DNA from: Weeksellaceae bacterium
Lineage (GTDB): Bacteria > Bacteroidota > Bacteroidia > Flavobacteriales > Weeksellaceae
Direction: 5' to 3'
Length of the DNA: 44,401 nt
NCBI GenBank assembly: GCA_022701545.1
Contig: JAKOOG010000028.1
Location: forward strand, 1-44,401
The notes beneath the pieces were generated by a model, which worked only from the letters and a program-made list of their open reading frames with translations, had not been told where the DNA came from and searched no databases. Below, one piece after another: positions 10,301 through 17,817 of this stretch (positions are counted from its first letter, which is position 1; each line of letters begins with the position of its first letter). A program made the translations under genes and the position numbers.

Positions 10301-10877
10301 AACCGCCCAAATCGACGACAGCGGATTCATGAATAAGATCAAAAATAACAAGGTCGATTACCTTGGAATTCCTTTTTTAATTGACAAAGCCGATAAAAAT
10401 ATAGCATTTGTGAGTCAGTGGGACAATTATCCAGATTCGATAGAGATTCCATTAAATGGAAAAGGAAAAAAAATCTATTTCCTGATGGCCGGTTCTACGA
10501 ATCCGATGCAGTCTCAGATGATAAACGGACGAATTACGGTTCATTATGCTGATGGTTCAACTTCAGAACTGGAACTGAAAAATCCCATAAACTGGTGGCC
10601 GATTGAGCAGGATTTGCTGGACGATAATTTTGCTTTTGAAATTCCGGATGATAAAATCCCGTACAGAGTAAAACTGAAGACAGGAGACTTATACAGAGGC
10701 GGAACTTTGGGTAAATATTCGAGCATTAAAGGATTTACAGACCGCCAGATAGAAGGCGGGGCGGCCACGATTCTGGATTTACCGATCAATCCGGGCAAAG
10801 AATTAAAATCGATACAACTAACAGCCGTAAGCAATGATGTGGTGATCGGACTGATGAGCGCGACTGTTTTGAAATAA
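7314..10877 (+). CDS. Large secreted (alpha/alpha)6-type putative glycoside hydrolase, DUF4450-like
   Basis: 1187 aa, signal peptide, HWQNNDRELHYKEDRGDFLLVNGKYRFNRALYGDNRASRVEAGDLPEF (DUF4450-like), then six-hairpin-type region and ENKIRIKPGFPKDW; 1-nt gap after GH28. Confidence 0.7.
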   Translation: MRRKTIFAGLIVLTAFSLSYSQSEHWQNNDRELHYKEDRGDFLLVNGKYRFNRALYGDNRASRVEAGDLPEFALYLPGMGGNLQFVIQKGNSIKKLIQAEKIETRYRPGSMLYEIKDPILGTGTLKLTVLAQAHEEGVIVKMETVNIDSSTKIYAVYGGASGTTFSRNGDIGADPESGFYLLPEYCLNNQFQLNKNQFQLNYLNKKKDTQSVSGSFSNVNSLQQTDAQTLERLAEFTGNKIQKSPIVYASYSSQKQPIFIQVYKGTLTKNFSNEALKNIFDEAEKTRSTLTNRIQLKTPDADLNQFGANLAVAADGIWESPTYLHGAVAWRMRLNAWRGAYTADALSWHDRAKEHFESYANSQVLKPDFAPVEMDTLRHLARHEEKMGTSVFSSGYISRNPNDNTKPHHYDMNLVFFDQLFSHFHYTGDKEFLKKMWPVMVRHMDWEKRNFKRGDLYDAYAAIWASDALQYSGGKVTHTSAYNYRANREMAKLAKIIGENPQPYAQEADAILKAMKNELWIKSKGYFAEYKDALGNRIVHDKPGIWSIYHVSDAFILNEFEDYQNVQYINNHTPKIPITVKGSDNKDYFTLATTNWQPYDWSINNVALAENLQTALAYWQAGRRDEAYRLWKGNLVESMYYGISPGNFEQLSHYDAFRGELYRDFADPIGVASRTLTEGLFGVYPDLLENKIRIKPGFPKDWNSAGLKLPDWEYQFKRTSKKTEYVFKSKYQIPVSLEMQIPVNDSRIKSVKVNGIKAAWKIKPNSILQPVIQIETPEGKDFKIEIDKSGEELKSEQTDYITYISESFQLNFDSKKKIKAVLDPQELIKIRNGNQFELIQEERKGTFFVQVVQNGTTWWQPVNVDIRFPLEAKWVNRKLQVHSKSSNPIHGKLTVNGLTQTFSIQKNQSLLIEIPAPYLSKGTNSIELDYNRIKQNAEITDWEIENKVEFETISLASEYNEKVTEIFNQKYLSPRLKVPTLQLPWQGIGNWCYPLITAQIDDSGFMNKIKNNKVDYLGIPFLIDKADKNIAFVSQWDNYPDSIEIPLNGKGKKIYFLMAGSTNPMQSQMINGRITVHYADGSTSELELKNPINWWPIEQDLLDDNFAFEIPDDKIPYRVKLKTGDLYRGGTLGKYSSIKGFTDRQIEGGAATILDLPINPGKELKSIQLTAVSNDVVIGLMSATVLK

Positions 10878-10888
10878 ATAATTAAAAA

Positions 10889-13024
10889 ATGAATAAAATA
10901 TCAATCTGCCTGAGTCTTTTCTGCATCGGATTCTCCTCCCTGAATGCCCAGAAAATCGACCGCCAAAAGGTGGTTCAACGGCATAATATCGTGAATGTTA
11001 AAGCAGATACCTTATCCACTTTAACGGTTGGAAACGGAAAATTTGCTTATACGGTTGACATTACCGGAATGCAGTCGTTCCCTGAATATTATAAAAACGG
11101 GGTTTCTTTGGGAACCCAGTCAGAATGGGGCTGGAACAGTTTCCCCAACACGGAACACTTTAAATTTGAGGAGACCCTGAAGCCTTATGATTTCAATCAT
11201 GACGGGCGAAAAGCATTATACAGCGTACAGATCAAAGAACCGGAACGCAATAAGAAAGCCGTTGAATATTTCAGGGTTAATCAACACCGTCTGCAATTAG
11301 GGAATATCGGTATTGAACTGATTAAAAAAAACGGTAAGAAAGCACAGGTTTCTGATTTGCAGGACATCAGTCAGAACATCGATTTGTGGACCGGGATTAT
11401 TACCAGCGAATTTTCTCTCGAGGGAACGCCGGTGAAAGTCAGGACGGCATCTTTCCAGAATTCGGATAAAATCGGAGTTAAAATCGAATCGGATCTGGTG
11501 AAACAGAAAAGGCTTAAAGTTTTTGCGAAATACCCTTATCCAAGCGGGCAATTTCTGGATGAAGCCGCTTTTTACGGAAACGCAGATCAGCACTCCACGA
11601 AAATCATTTCATCAAACTCAACGCAGGGATTGATTGAGCATCAATTGCAAACGGCCGATTATTTTACACAATTGTATTTTACTGATGGTAAATTAATTGA
11701 AGCCGGAAAGCATTACTTCATTTACGAGCCTTCTCCAAAGAACAAAACGGTTGAATTGACGGTTGAATTTTCAGAAAAAAATCAGAAGACTTCAAAAAGT
11801 TTATTTGCCGATGCTGAGAAAGAAAGCATTTCAGGCTGGAAAAACTTCTGGGAAAGCGGAGCTGCCGTAGATTTTGAAGGAAGTACCGATAAAAGAGCTA
11901 ACGAATTGGAAAGAAGAATCATACTGTCCGAATATTTAACGAAAGTTCAATGCGGAGGAAGCAATCCGCCCCAGGAAACAGGATTAACCTTCAACAGCTG
12001 GTACGGGAAACCGCATACGGAAATGCATTGGTGGCACGGCGTCCATTATGCACTCTGGGGAAGGCCGGAAATCCTGGAAAAACAACTGGGTTATTATTTC
12101 AGATCGTATGAAAAAGCTAAAAAATTAGCCGAAAGACAAGGTTATAAAGGGGTCCGCTGGATCAAAATGTCGGATAATGAGGGTAACGAAAGTCCGTCTT
12201 CTGTAGCTGCCTTTTTAATCTGGGAGCAACCGCATTTAATTTACATGACCGAACTTTTATACCGTCACAGCAAAGACAAAAAAGTTCTTGAAAAATATAA
12301 GGATCTGGTATATGCAACGGCTGATTTTATGGCTGATTTTGCAACCTACGACAAAGAAAAAGGCCGCTATAATCTGGGTAAAGGGGTGATTCCGGCGCAG
12401 GAAGTTTTCCCTGCAAAAGATACTTTTAACCCGACTTACGAAGTAGCGTACTGGGATTGGGCATTGCGGGTGGCACAGGAATGGAAAGAAAGATCCGGCG
12501 AGCCCAGGGATAAAAAATGGGATGATGTAATTGCTAAATTAGCGCCGCTTCCGGTTCAGGACGGTGTTTATTTATCCGCTGAATCAGCGAAGGACTCGTT
12601 TACCTATCCAAAATGGATGACCGACCACCCTGCCGTTTTAGGCGCTTTGGGAATGGTTCCGGAATCTCCGAAACTGGATAAAAAAATCATGAAAAATACC
12701 CTGGATATCGTCTGGGAACGATGGAACTGGGCGCACACCTGGGGCTGGGATTTCCCGATGACGGCCATGACGGCTGCAAGGCTGGGGCTTCCGGACAAAG
12801 CTTTGGATGCCCTGTTCATGGATATTCAGACGAACACCTATCTGAAAAACGGACATAATTATCAGGACAGCCGGCTCAGAATTTACCTTCCCGGAAACGG
12901 AGGCGTCCTGACAACCGTGGCCATGATGCTGGAAGGATGGGACCATTCTACAGGACAGTTCCCGGGTTTTCCAAAAGACGGAACCTGGAAGATCAAAGCG
13001 GAAGGTTTTAAGAAAATGCCGTAA
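10889..13024 (+). CDS. Secreted putative six-hairpin glycoside hydrolase of unassigned activity
   Basis: 711 aa, signal peptide; LTVGNGKFAYTVDITGMQ, MHWWHGVHYALWGRPEIL, W..WNWAHTWGWDFPMTAM; reminiscent of GH65/GH95-like clans. Confidence 0.65.
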   Translation: MNKISICLSLFCIGFSSLNAQKIDRQKVVQRHNIVNVKADTLSTLTVGNGKFAYTVDITGMQSFPEYYKNGVSLGTQSEWGWNSFPNTEHFKFEETLKPYDFNHDGRKALYSVQIKEPERNKKAVEYFRVNQHRLQLGNIGIELIKKNGKKAQVSDLQDISQNIDLWTGIITSEFSLEGTPVKVRTASFQNSDKIGVKIESDLVKQKRLKVFAKYPYPSGQFLDEAAFYGNADQHSTKIISSNSTQGLIEHQLQTADYFTQLYFTDGKLIEAGKHYFIYEPSPKNKTVELTVEFSEKNQKTSKSLFADAEKESISGWKNFWESGAAVDFEGSTDKRANELERRIILSEYLTKVQCGGSNPPQETGLTFNSWYGKPHTEMHWWHGVHYALWGRPEILEKQLGYYFRSYEKAKKLAERQGYKGVRWIKMSDNEGNESPSSVAAFLIWEQPHLIYMTELLYRHSKDKKVLEKYKDLVYATADFMADFATYDKEKGRYNLGKGVIPAQEVFPAKDTFNPTYEVAYWDWALRVAQEWKERSGEPRDKKWDDVIAKLAPLPVQDGVYLSAESAKDSFTYPKWMTDHPAVLGALGMVPESPKLDKKIMKNTLDIVWERWNWAHTWGWDFPMTAMTAARLGLPDKALDALFMDIQTNTYLKNGHNYQDSRLRIYLPGNGGVLTTVAMMLEGWDHSTGQFPGFPKDGTWKIKAEGFKKMP

Positions 13025-13050
13025 CAATTTCACATTCATATATACTGGAA

Positions 13051-13078
13051 GTCTGTTCTGCAAGGGGCAGGCTTTTTT
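13051..13078 (+). terminator. Rho-independent terminator of the GH28-DUF4450-GH operon
   Basis: GTCTGTTCT-GCAA-GGGGCAGGC-TTTTTT: 9-bp stem with G-U pairs, GCAA (GNRA) tetraloop, T6. Confidence 0.8.
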
Positions 13079-13329
13079 AAGGTCAAGATTTAAAATTATC
13101 CCGAAAACCAATTCTTGTTTGTTCTAGGTTAGCAAACCGGTGATTGCAAAATTTAAACCCACCAATACCAATAATCATAAGTTATTAAAAATTAGATATT
13201 TAAATTAGCAAATCTTCTTAAACATGATGATTATCAGTTATGGTAATTTTTTGTAACTTGTCTTCTGTCGCAATTCAATTGTTCTTCATTGAATTTTTGT
13301 TAAACTAAATAATTTCGCTCAGAAAAACC

Positions 13330-14376
13330 ATGGCAGAAACTTTTGAAATACATATCAACGAAAACTCCAGAGTTCCCAAATACAAACAGATCGTCGATTC
13401 TATTCTTGACGGTATCAACGGCGGGGAGATCAGGATCGGTGAAAAAATTCCGTCGATCAACGAGTTGAGTGAATCCTGTTTCCTTTCCCGGGATACGGTG
13501 GAAAAAGCCTACAAAGAACTCAGAAGAAGGCAGATTATTGAGTCTGTAAAAGGAAAAGGATATTATATTTCGCGCATCAATAAGAACGATACGATTAATA
13601 TTTTCTTTCTGATCAATAAGCCGAGCACCTATAAGATGATGATTTACGATTATTTCGTGAATGCCATCGGTACCAAAGGAAATGTGGAAATGTATATTTA
13701 CCATTGCGATGAAACACTTTTCATCAACGCTCTGGAGAAAAACATGGGCGGATTCGATTATTATGTCATCATGCCGCATTTCCGTGATGAGCATTCCAAG
13801 CATACCAGCTCCACAAAAAAGGTCATCGACATTATTGAAAAAATCCCGAAGAATAAATTACTGATGCTTGATAATACCAAACCGGATATTTCAGGGGAAT
13901 ACGGCTCTATTTTTCAGGATTTTGAACATGACATCTATAATGCCTTAAAGGAAGGATTGGATAAAATTAAGAAATATGAAAAAATAATCCTGGTTTACCC
14001 CGATAAGGACATCCATCCCTACCCTTTCCGTATTGCACGCGGTTTCGAGAAGTTTTGCCGGGATTTCAAGCTGGATTATGAAATCCTCGACGAAATATAT
14101 CCCGATATGGAACTGCAGGATAAAGACATCTTCATTACCATCCGGGAACGCGATCTTGTGAACCTGGTAAAGCAGATCAGACAAAAAAACCTTGAACTGG
14201 GAAAAGATATAGGCATTATTTCCTATAATGAAACTCCACTGAAAGAACTCCTGGGAATTACCGTGATCACTACGGATTTTAAGGCAATGGGAGAATCTGC
14301 AGCCTATATGATTTTAAAAAATAAAAAAGAATCGGTAAATAATGTATTTAAATTTATTCAGCGCGATTCTCTATAA
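13330..14376 (+). CDS. GntR-type wHTH transcriptional regulator with C-terminal sugar-binding (periplasmic-binding-like) domain; candidate rhamnose regulator
   Basis: N-term VPKYKQIVDSILDGINGGEIRIGEKIPSINELSESCFLSRDTVEKAYKELRRRQIIESVKGKGYYI; C-term LacI/PBP-like (DKIKKYEKIILVYP, KDIGIISYNETPLKELL..ITVITTDFKAMGESAAYMIL). Confidence 0.88.
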   Translation: MAETFEIHINENSRVPKYKQIVDSILDGINGGEIRIGEKIPSINELSESCFLSRDTVEKAYKELRRRQIIESVKGKGYYISRINKNDTINIFFLINKPSTYKMMIYDYFVNAIGTKGNVEMYIYHCDETLFINALEKNMGGFDYYVIMPHFRDEHSKHTSSTKKVIDIIEKIPKNKLLMLDNTKPDISGEYGSIFQDFEHDIYNALKEGLDKIKKYEKIILVYPDKDIHPYPFRIARGFEKFCRDFKLDYEILDEIYPDMELQDKDIFITIRERDLVNLVKQIRQKNLELGKDIGIISYNETPLKELLGITVITTDFKAMGESAAYMILKNKKESVNNVFKFIQRDSL

Positions 14377-14402
14377 TCATCAGAAAAAATTTTGCAGTAA
14401 TA

Positions 14403-14416
14403 TGCAATCGATTGCA
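14403..14416. promoter_or_regulatory. Perfect palindromic LacI-like operator TGCAATCGATTGCA
   Basis: 14-nt perfect palindrome 43 nt upstream of the DUF4440-like CDS. Confidence 0.65.
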
Positions 14417-14458
14417 CAAATTGAGTATTTATATTTTAATTAAAAATAATCTTTTAAC

Positions 14459-14902
14459 ATGACAAAGAAAATAATTGTTGCGCTCATTTTTTTAACCGTT
14501 ACTGCTGTTTCAGCACAGAAAAAAAGTGACCCGGAAATGGTGACCGAAGCTGCCGAAAAGCTTAGGCTGGCTATGATCAACGGTGATCAGGTATCGCTGG
14601 AATCCCTGATTATGCCTGAACTTACGTATGGACATTCGGGAGGCCATATTGATGACGCAAAAGAATTTGTTGAAAAACTGGTGAGTAAGAAATCAGATTT
14701 TGTAACGATTGACATTACCAATCAAAATGTACAGATCGTAGGAAATACAGCAATTGTCCGCCACCACTTCTATGCCGCGACTGCCGATCAGGGAAAGGCT
14801 CCGGGAGAGGTAACCCTAGATATTCTCCTGGTATGGGCAAAAGTAAAAAACAACTGGAAATTGCTGGCCAGGCAGGCGGTGAAAGCAGATAAGAAAAAGT
14901 AA
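14459..14902 (+). CDS. Secreted NTF2-like / DUF4440-like protein, function unknown
   Basis: Signal peptide then MVTEAAEKLRLAMINGDQVSLESLIMPELTYGHSGG...TAIVRHHFYAAT...LDILLVWAKVKNNWKLLARQAVK. Confidence 0.75.
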   Translation: MTKKIIVALIFLTVTAVSAQKKSDPEMVTEAAEKLRLAMINGDQVSLESLIMPELTYGHSGGHIDDAKEFVEKLVSKKSDFVTIDITNQNVQIVGNTAIVRHHFYAATADQGKAPGEVTLDILLVWAKVKNNWKLLARQAVKADKKK

Positions 14903-14908
14903 ACAGGA

Positions 14909-14950
14909 AAGCCGGAAGTATTGAATGGATTATTCATAAACTTCCGGCTT
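14909..14950. terminator. Convergent-gene terminator hairpin
   Basis: AAGCCGGAAGT (14909-14919) / ACTTCCGGCTT (14940-14950), perfect 11-bp stem between convergent CDSs. Confidence 0.65.
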
Positions 14951-14961
14951 CACTGCCTGGA

Positions 14962-16113
14962 TTATTTCACCCTGAAATTCTGAAGCTGGTCCGGTTTTTC
15001 GCAGCATACCTGTTCCATGACCTGCCTGAACTGCATCTTAAGCATCTCAATAATGTGGTCGCCGCCCTGGTCTCCCAAAGCTCCGACGGCATACATAAAC
15101 GTTCTTCCCATAAAGGTAAATTCGGCGCCGCAGCTTAAAGCACGGGCTACATCCGGACCGGTTCTTATTCCGCTGTCCATCATAATTTTAATCTGCCCTT
15201 TGTATTTTTCACTGATCTCCCGGACCACCGCAATCGTAGATTCTCCGGCATCCAGCTGTCTTCCGCCATGATTGGAGATTATCATTCCGTCGAAGCCCAA
15301 ACGTACAGCCTCTTCTGCATCTTCATCGGAAGCTACCCCTTTGATGACCAGTTTTCCTTTCCATTGATCACGGATGGCTTTGATCCTGTCGGGATTTAAT
15401 CTCCCTGAAAAAGTGGAGTTCATGAACTGTCCCAGTTGTTTCACGTTCATGTTTTTATCCATGTATTTTTCCATGGTCTTAAAGCCCGGCACCCCGTGCT
15501 TCAGCATTTCCAGACACCACTGGGGTTTTACCAGCGCCTGGGAAACATTTCTGAAATTCAGCTGTGGCGGCATGGCCAGCCCGTTCCTGATTTCCTTGGC
15601 CCTGTACCCGAAAGTCGGAACATCGGCCAAAACGACCAGAACATCATATCCGGAAGCTTCACAACGGTCGAGAATATCGTTGCGCAGCCATTCTTCTCTG
15701 GGATGATACAGCTGATACCAGGCTTTTCCTTCCGTTAATTCAGCAATCCTTTCCAGGCTGCTTGTGGTAACGGTACTTAAGATAAAGGGAATATTATGTT
15801 TGAAAGCTGCTTTTGCTAAAATTTCAGGGGCATTCGGCCACATCAGTCCCTGTAAGCCCACCGGAGAAATCCCGAACGGCGCAGAATAGGTTACCCCAAA
15901 TAATTCGGTTTCCATATTGGCTTCCGCAAAATTATTATTCAGGTACTGCGGGCGAAGCTGTACTTCTCTTAACTCGTCGGTATTCCGGTCCCGGTTTATA
16001 TTTTCATTACAGCCCCCATCCAGGTATTCGAAAGCGAAACGGGGCATTCTTTTTTTAGCTCTTTCAATCAGCAGTTCTAGGGAAGCGTAACGGGTGTCGA
16101 ATGGAAATGCCAT
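14962..16113 (-). CDS. lldD: FMN-dependent alpha-hydroxy acid dehydrogenase, probable L-lactate dehydrogenase
   Basis: FEYLDGGCNE, PFGISPVGLQGLMWP, LVIKGVASDEDAEEAVRLGFDGMIISNHGGRQLD, MMDSGIRTGPDVARAL. Confidence 0.88.
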   Translation of the reverse strand: MAFPFDTRYASLELLIERAKKRMPRFAFEYLDGGCNENINRDRNTDELREVQLRPQYLNNNFAEANMETELFGVTYSAPFGISPVGLQGLMWPNAPEILAKAAFKHNIPFILSTVTTSSLERIAELTEGKAWYQLYHPREEWLRNDILDRCEASGYDVLVVLADVPTFGYRAKEIRNGLAMPPQLNFRNVSQALVKPQWCLEMLKHGVPGFKTMEKYMDKNMNVKQLGQFMNSTFSGRLNPDRIKAIRDQWKGKLVIKGVASDEDAEEAVRLGFDGMIISNHGGRQLDAGESTIAVVREISEKYKGQIKIMMDSGIRTGPDVARALSCGAEFTFMGRTFMYAVGALGDQGGDHIIEMLKMQFRQVMEQVCCEKPDQLQNFRVK

Positions 16114-16116
16114 AAT

Positions 16117-17508
16117 TTATACATTTAGGATTAACGGTTGGAGCAGTTTCATCTGGTAATGCTGCTGTAAAAAAGTTTCATCAATTTTTTTGTTGGAAAT
16201 CACCATTGAAGCACCCAGTGCAGAACCTAACGGAGAATGGGTAGACATTACCCGGTAATGCTGGAAATGGTGCGACATCAGTTTCATGAATACATCATTG
16301 TCCGTAAATCCGCCGTCGATGTAAATGTTCTGAATGTCTGAATTATTCCCGATGGCATTTGTAATGGTGTGGATCTGCAGATCCATCAGCTCAATCATCA
16401 GCTGATGATAGGCTTCCTCGAAAGTGGCAAAAGAATTTAAGTCGGTTTCACTGATCATTTTTCTTTTCAGAATAATCCCTTCAAACCGGAAATAGACCGC
16501 CTTATGCTTGATCAGACGGAGGTACAGGTCCTGGTTGAACTTTACTTCCCGGTGGAATCCATATTCTTTTCCATAGTGGGCGCATAATTTTTCGACCTGG
16601 ATCTTATATTCATTGCCCATGAAGAAACGGGATGCCTTTACCCGTCTGCCATCGATTCTCATATAGTTGAGGCAGTTGTTCCGGATGTCTTCATCGGTTA
16701 AGTTTTCATCATTAAACGGATTTAAAGAAATACTCCAGGTTCCGGTAGAAAGCAATAAAAACGGTTCTTTCTTGCTTAGGATATAAGGTAAAAGAGCTGA
16801 AGAGCTGTCATGAATTCCTACGCCAATTTTAATTTTCTGGTTTCTGTAAGAGGTATTAATGCTTGCAGAAGTCGGAACGATTGGCGGCAACAGACCATCG
16901 ATCTCCTCTTCATAGACCCAATCATGATAATCTGCTTTATCATAATCCCATAAATTGGTATGGCAGCCGATAGAAGTGAATTCCGAAACACAAATTCCGG
17001 TAAACAGATAGGATAAATACTGCGGCAGATGCAGGCTGTACCGGATTTTTCTGAAAACTTCCGGATGTTTGTATTTCAGCCAGAACAGCTGCAATCCGGA
17101 ATTCAGCATCCCGGCCTGCGGAGAAGCTGTTTCACGGGCGATCTTGAGTCTGCTTCCGTGTTTTTCATAAAATAAGTCCAGGATTTCCTCATCCATCACT
17201 TTGGTGTAATTGTACAAGGGGGTAATTACATTCCCTTTTTGGTCCAGATGGACGAAGCTGGCTCCGTAAGTGGAAAAATTGATGGCTTTTACCTCAAAAT
17301 TTTCATCGTCGAGGATGGCATCGAAATTCTTTTTGATCCAGTTGCGAAGCGCAACCAGATCTTCCGAAGGATAACCGTCTTCATCCATGGTAAGCGGAAG
17401 CTCGGTATATTCCCGGACAACTTCTTTGTAATTCTTATCAAACAGAAAGAATTTTTTATTGGTTTTCCCGATATCGAAGACGATGGTTACCTTTTTTTTA
17501 CTGGACAT
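16117..17508 (-). CDS. rhaK: FGGY-family carbohydrate kinase, probable L-rhamnulokinase
   Basis: VFDIGKTNKKFFLFDKN, GIHDSSSALLPY, LLSTGTWSISLNPF, NIYIDGGFTDNDVFMKL; adjacent to rhamnose isomerase. Confidence 0.82.
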   Translation of the reverse strand: MSSKKKVTIVFDIGKTNKKFFLFDKNYKEVVREYTELPLTMDEDGYPSEDLVALRNWIKKNFDAILDDENFEVKAINFSTYGASFVHLDQKGNVITPLYNYTKVMDEEILDLFYEKHGSRLKIARETASPQAGMLNSGLQLFWLKYKHPEVFRKIRYSLHLPQYLSYLFTGICVSEFTSIGCHTNLWDYDKADYHDWVYEEEIDGLLPPIVPTSASINTSYRNQKIKIGVGIHDSSSALLPYILSKKEPFLLLSTGTWSISLNPFNDENLTDEDIRNNCLNYMRIDGRRVKASRFFMGNEYKIQVEKLCAHYGKEYGFHREVKFNQDLYLRLIKHKAVYFRFEGIILKRKMISETDLNSFATFEEAYHQLMIELMDLQIHTITNAIGNNSDIQNIYIDGGFTDNDVFMKLMSHHFQHYRVMSTHSPLGSALGASMVISNKKIDETFLQQHYQMKLLQPLILNV

Positions 17509-17629
17509 TCCTGAAATGAATTAAATTTATAATTGAATGGTGTGGACCTGTTAACATCATATTCTATGTTATGAAGATGTAACGGCCTTTAGTTTTTTTT
17601 GCTGATAAATCCTGTTTGGATTCTGAAAC

Positions 17630-17730
17630 ATTAAGGCGTGTCCGGATACAAGGATAAGTAAGAAAAATCCACTAATTCTTCTGGCACTGCTGCCCGGGAT
17701 CCTGAGCATCCAGACACGTTCAGCCTTAAT
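17630..17730 (-). other. Long imperfect inverted repeat / candidate structured RNA in rhaI-rhaK gap
   Basis: Minus strand ATTAAGG..CGTGTCTGGAT..AGGAT...ATCCT..ATCCGGACACG..CCTTAAT, with inner GGCA-GCAG-TGCC hairpin. Confidence 0.5.
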
Positions 17731-17797
17731 GATAAAAATAAGGATACATATAATTAAAACTTTCGATTGCACTTGAAAGCCAGAATTATCAATTAAA

Positions 17798-17817
17798 AAC
17801 AGGCTTATAAGCCTGTT
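17798..17817 (-). terminator. rhaI terminator; stop codon embedded in hairpin
   Basis: Perfect palindrome AACAGGCTTATAAGCCTGTT followed on minus strand by TTTAATT; the TAA stop of rhaI lies in its centre. Confidence 0.75.

Noticed and set aside
13131-13150. GCAAACCGGTGATTGC upstream of the gntR gene
   Set aside because: Resembles the LacI-like operator only if a 2-3 nt insertion is allowed; not supported.
17598-17616. CAGGAT (minus) in the rhaK leader
   Set aside because: No TAnnTT at N21 and the upstream CAG is 11 nt away; does not fit the rule, though a degenerate variant is possible.
17569-17772. 67-aa minus-strand ORF between rhaI and rhaK
   Set aside because: Overlaps the long inverted repeat; better explained as RNA structure or a repeat than as a protein.
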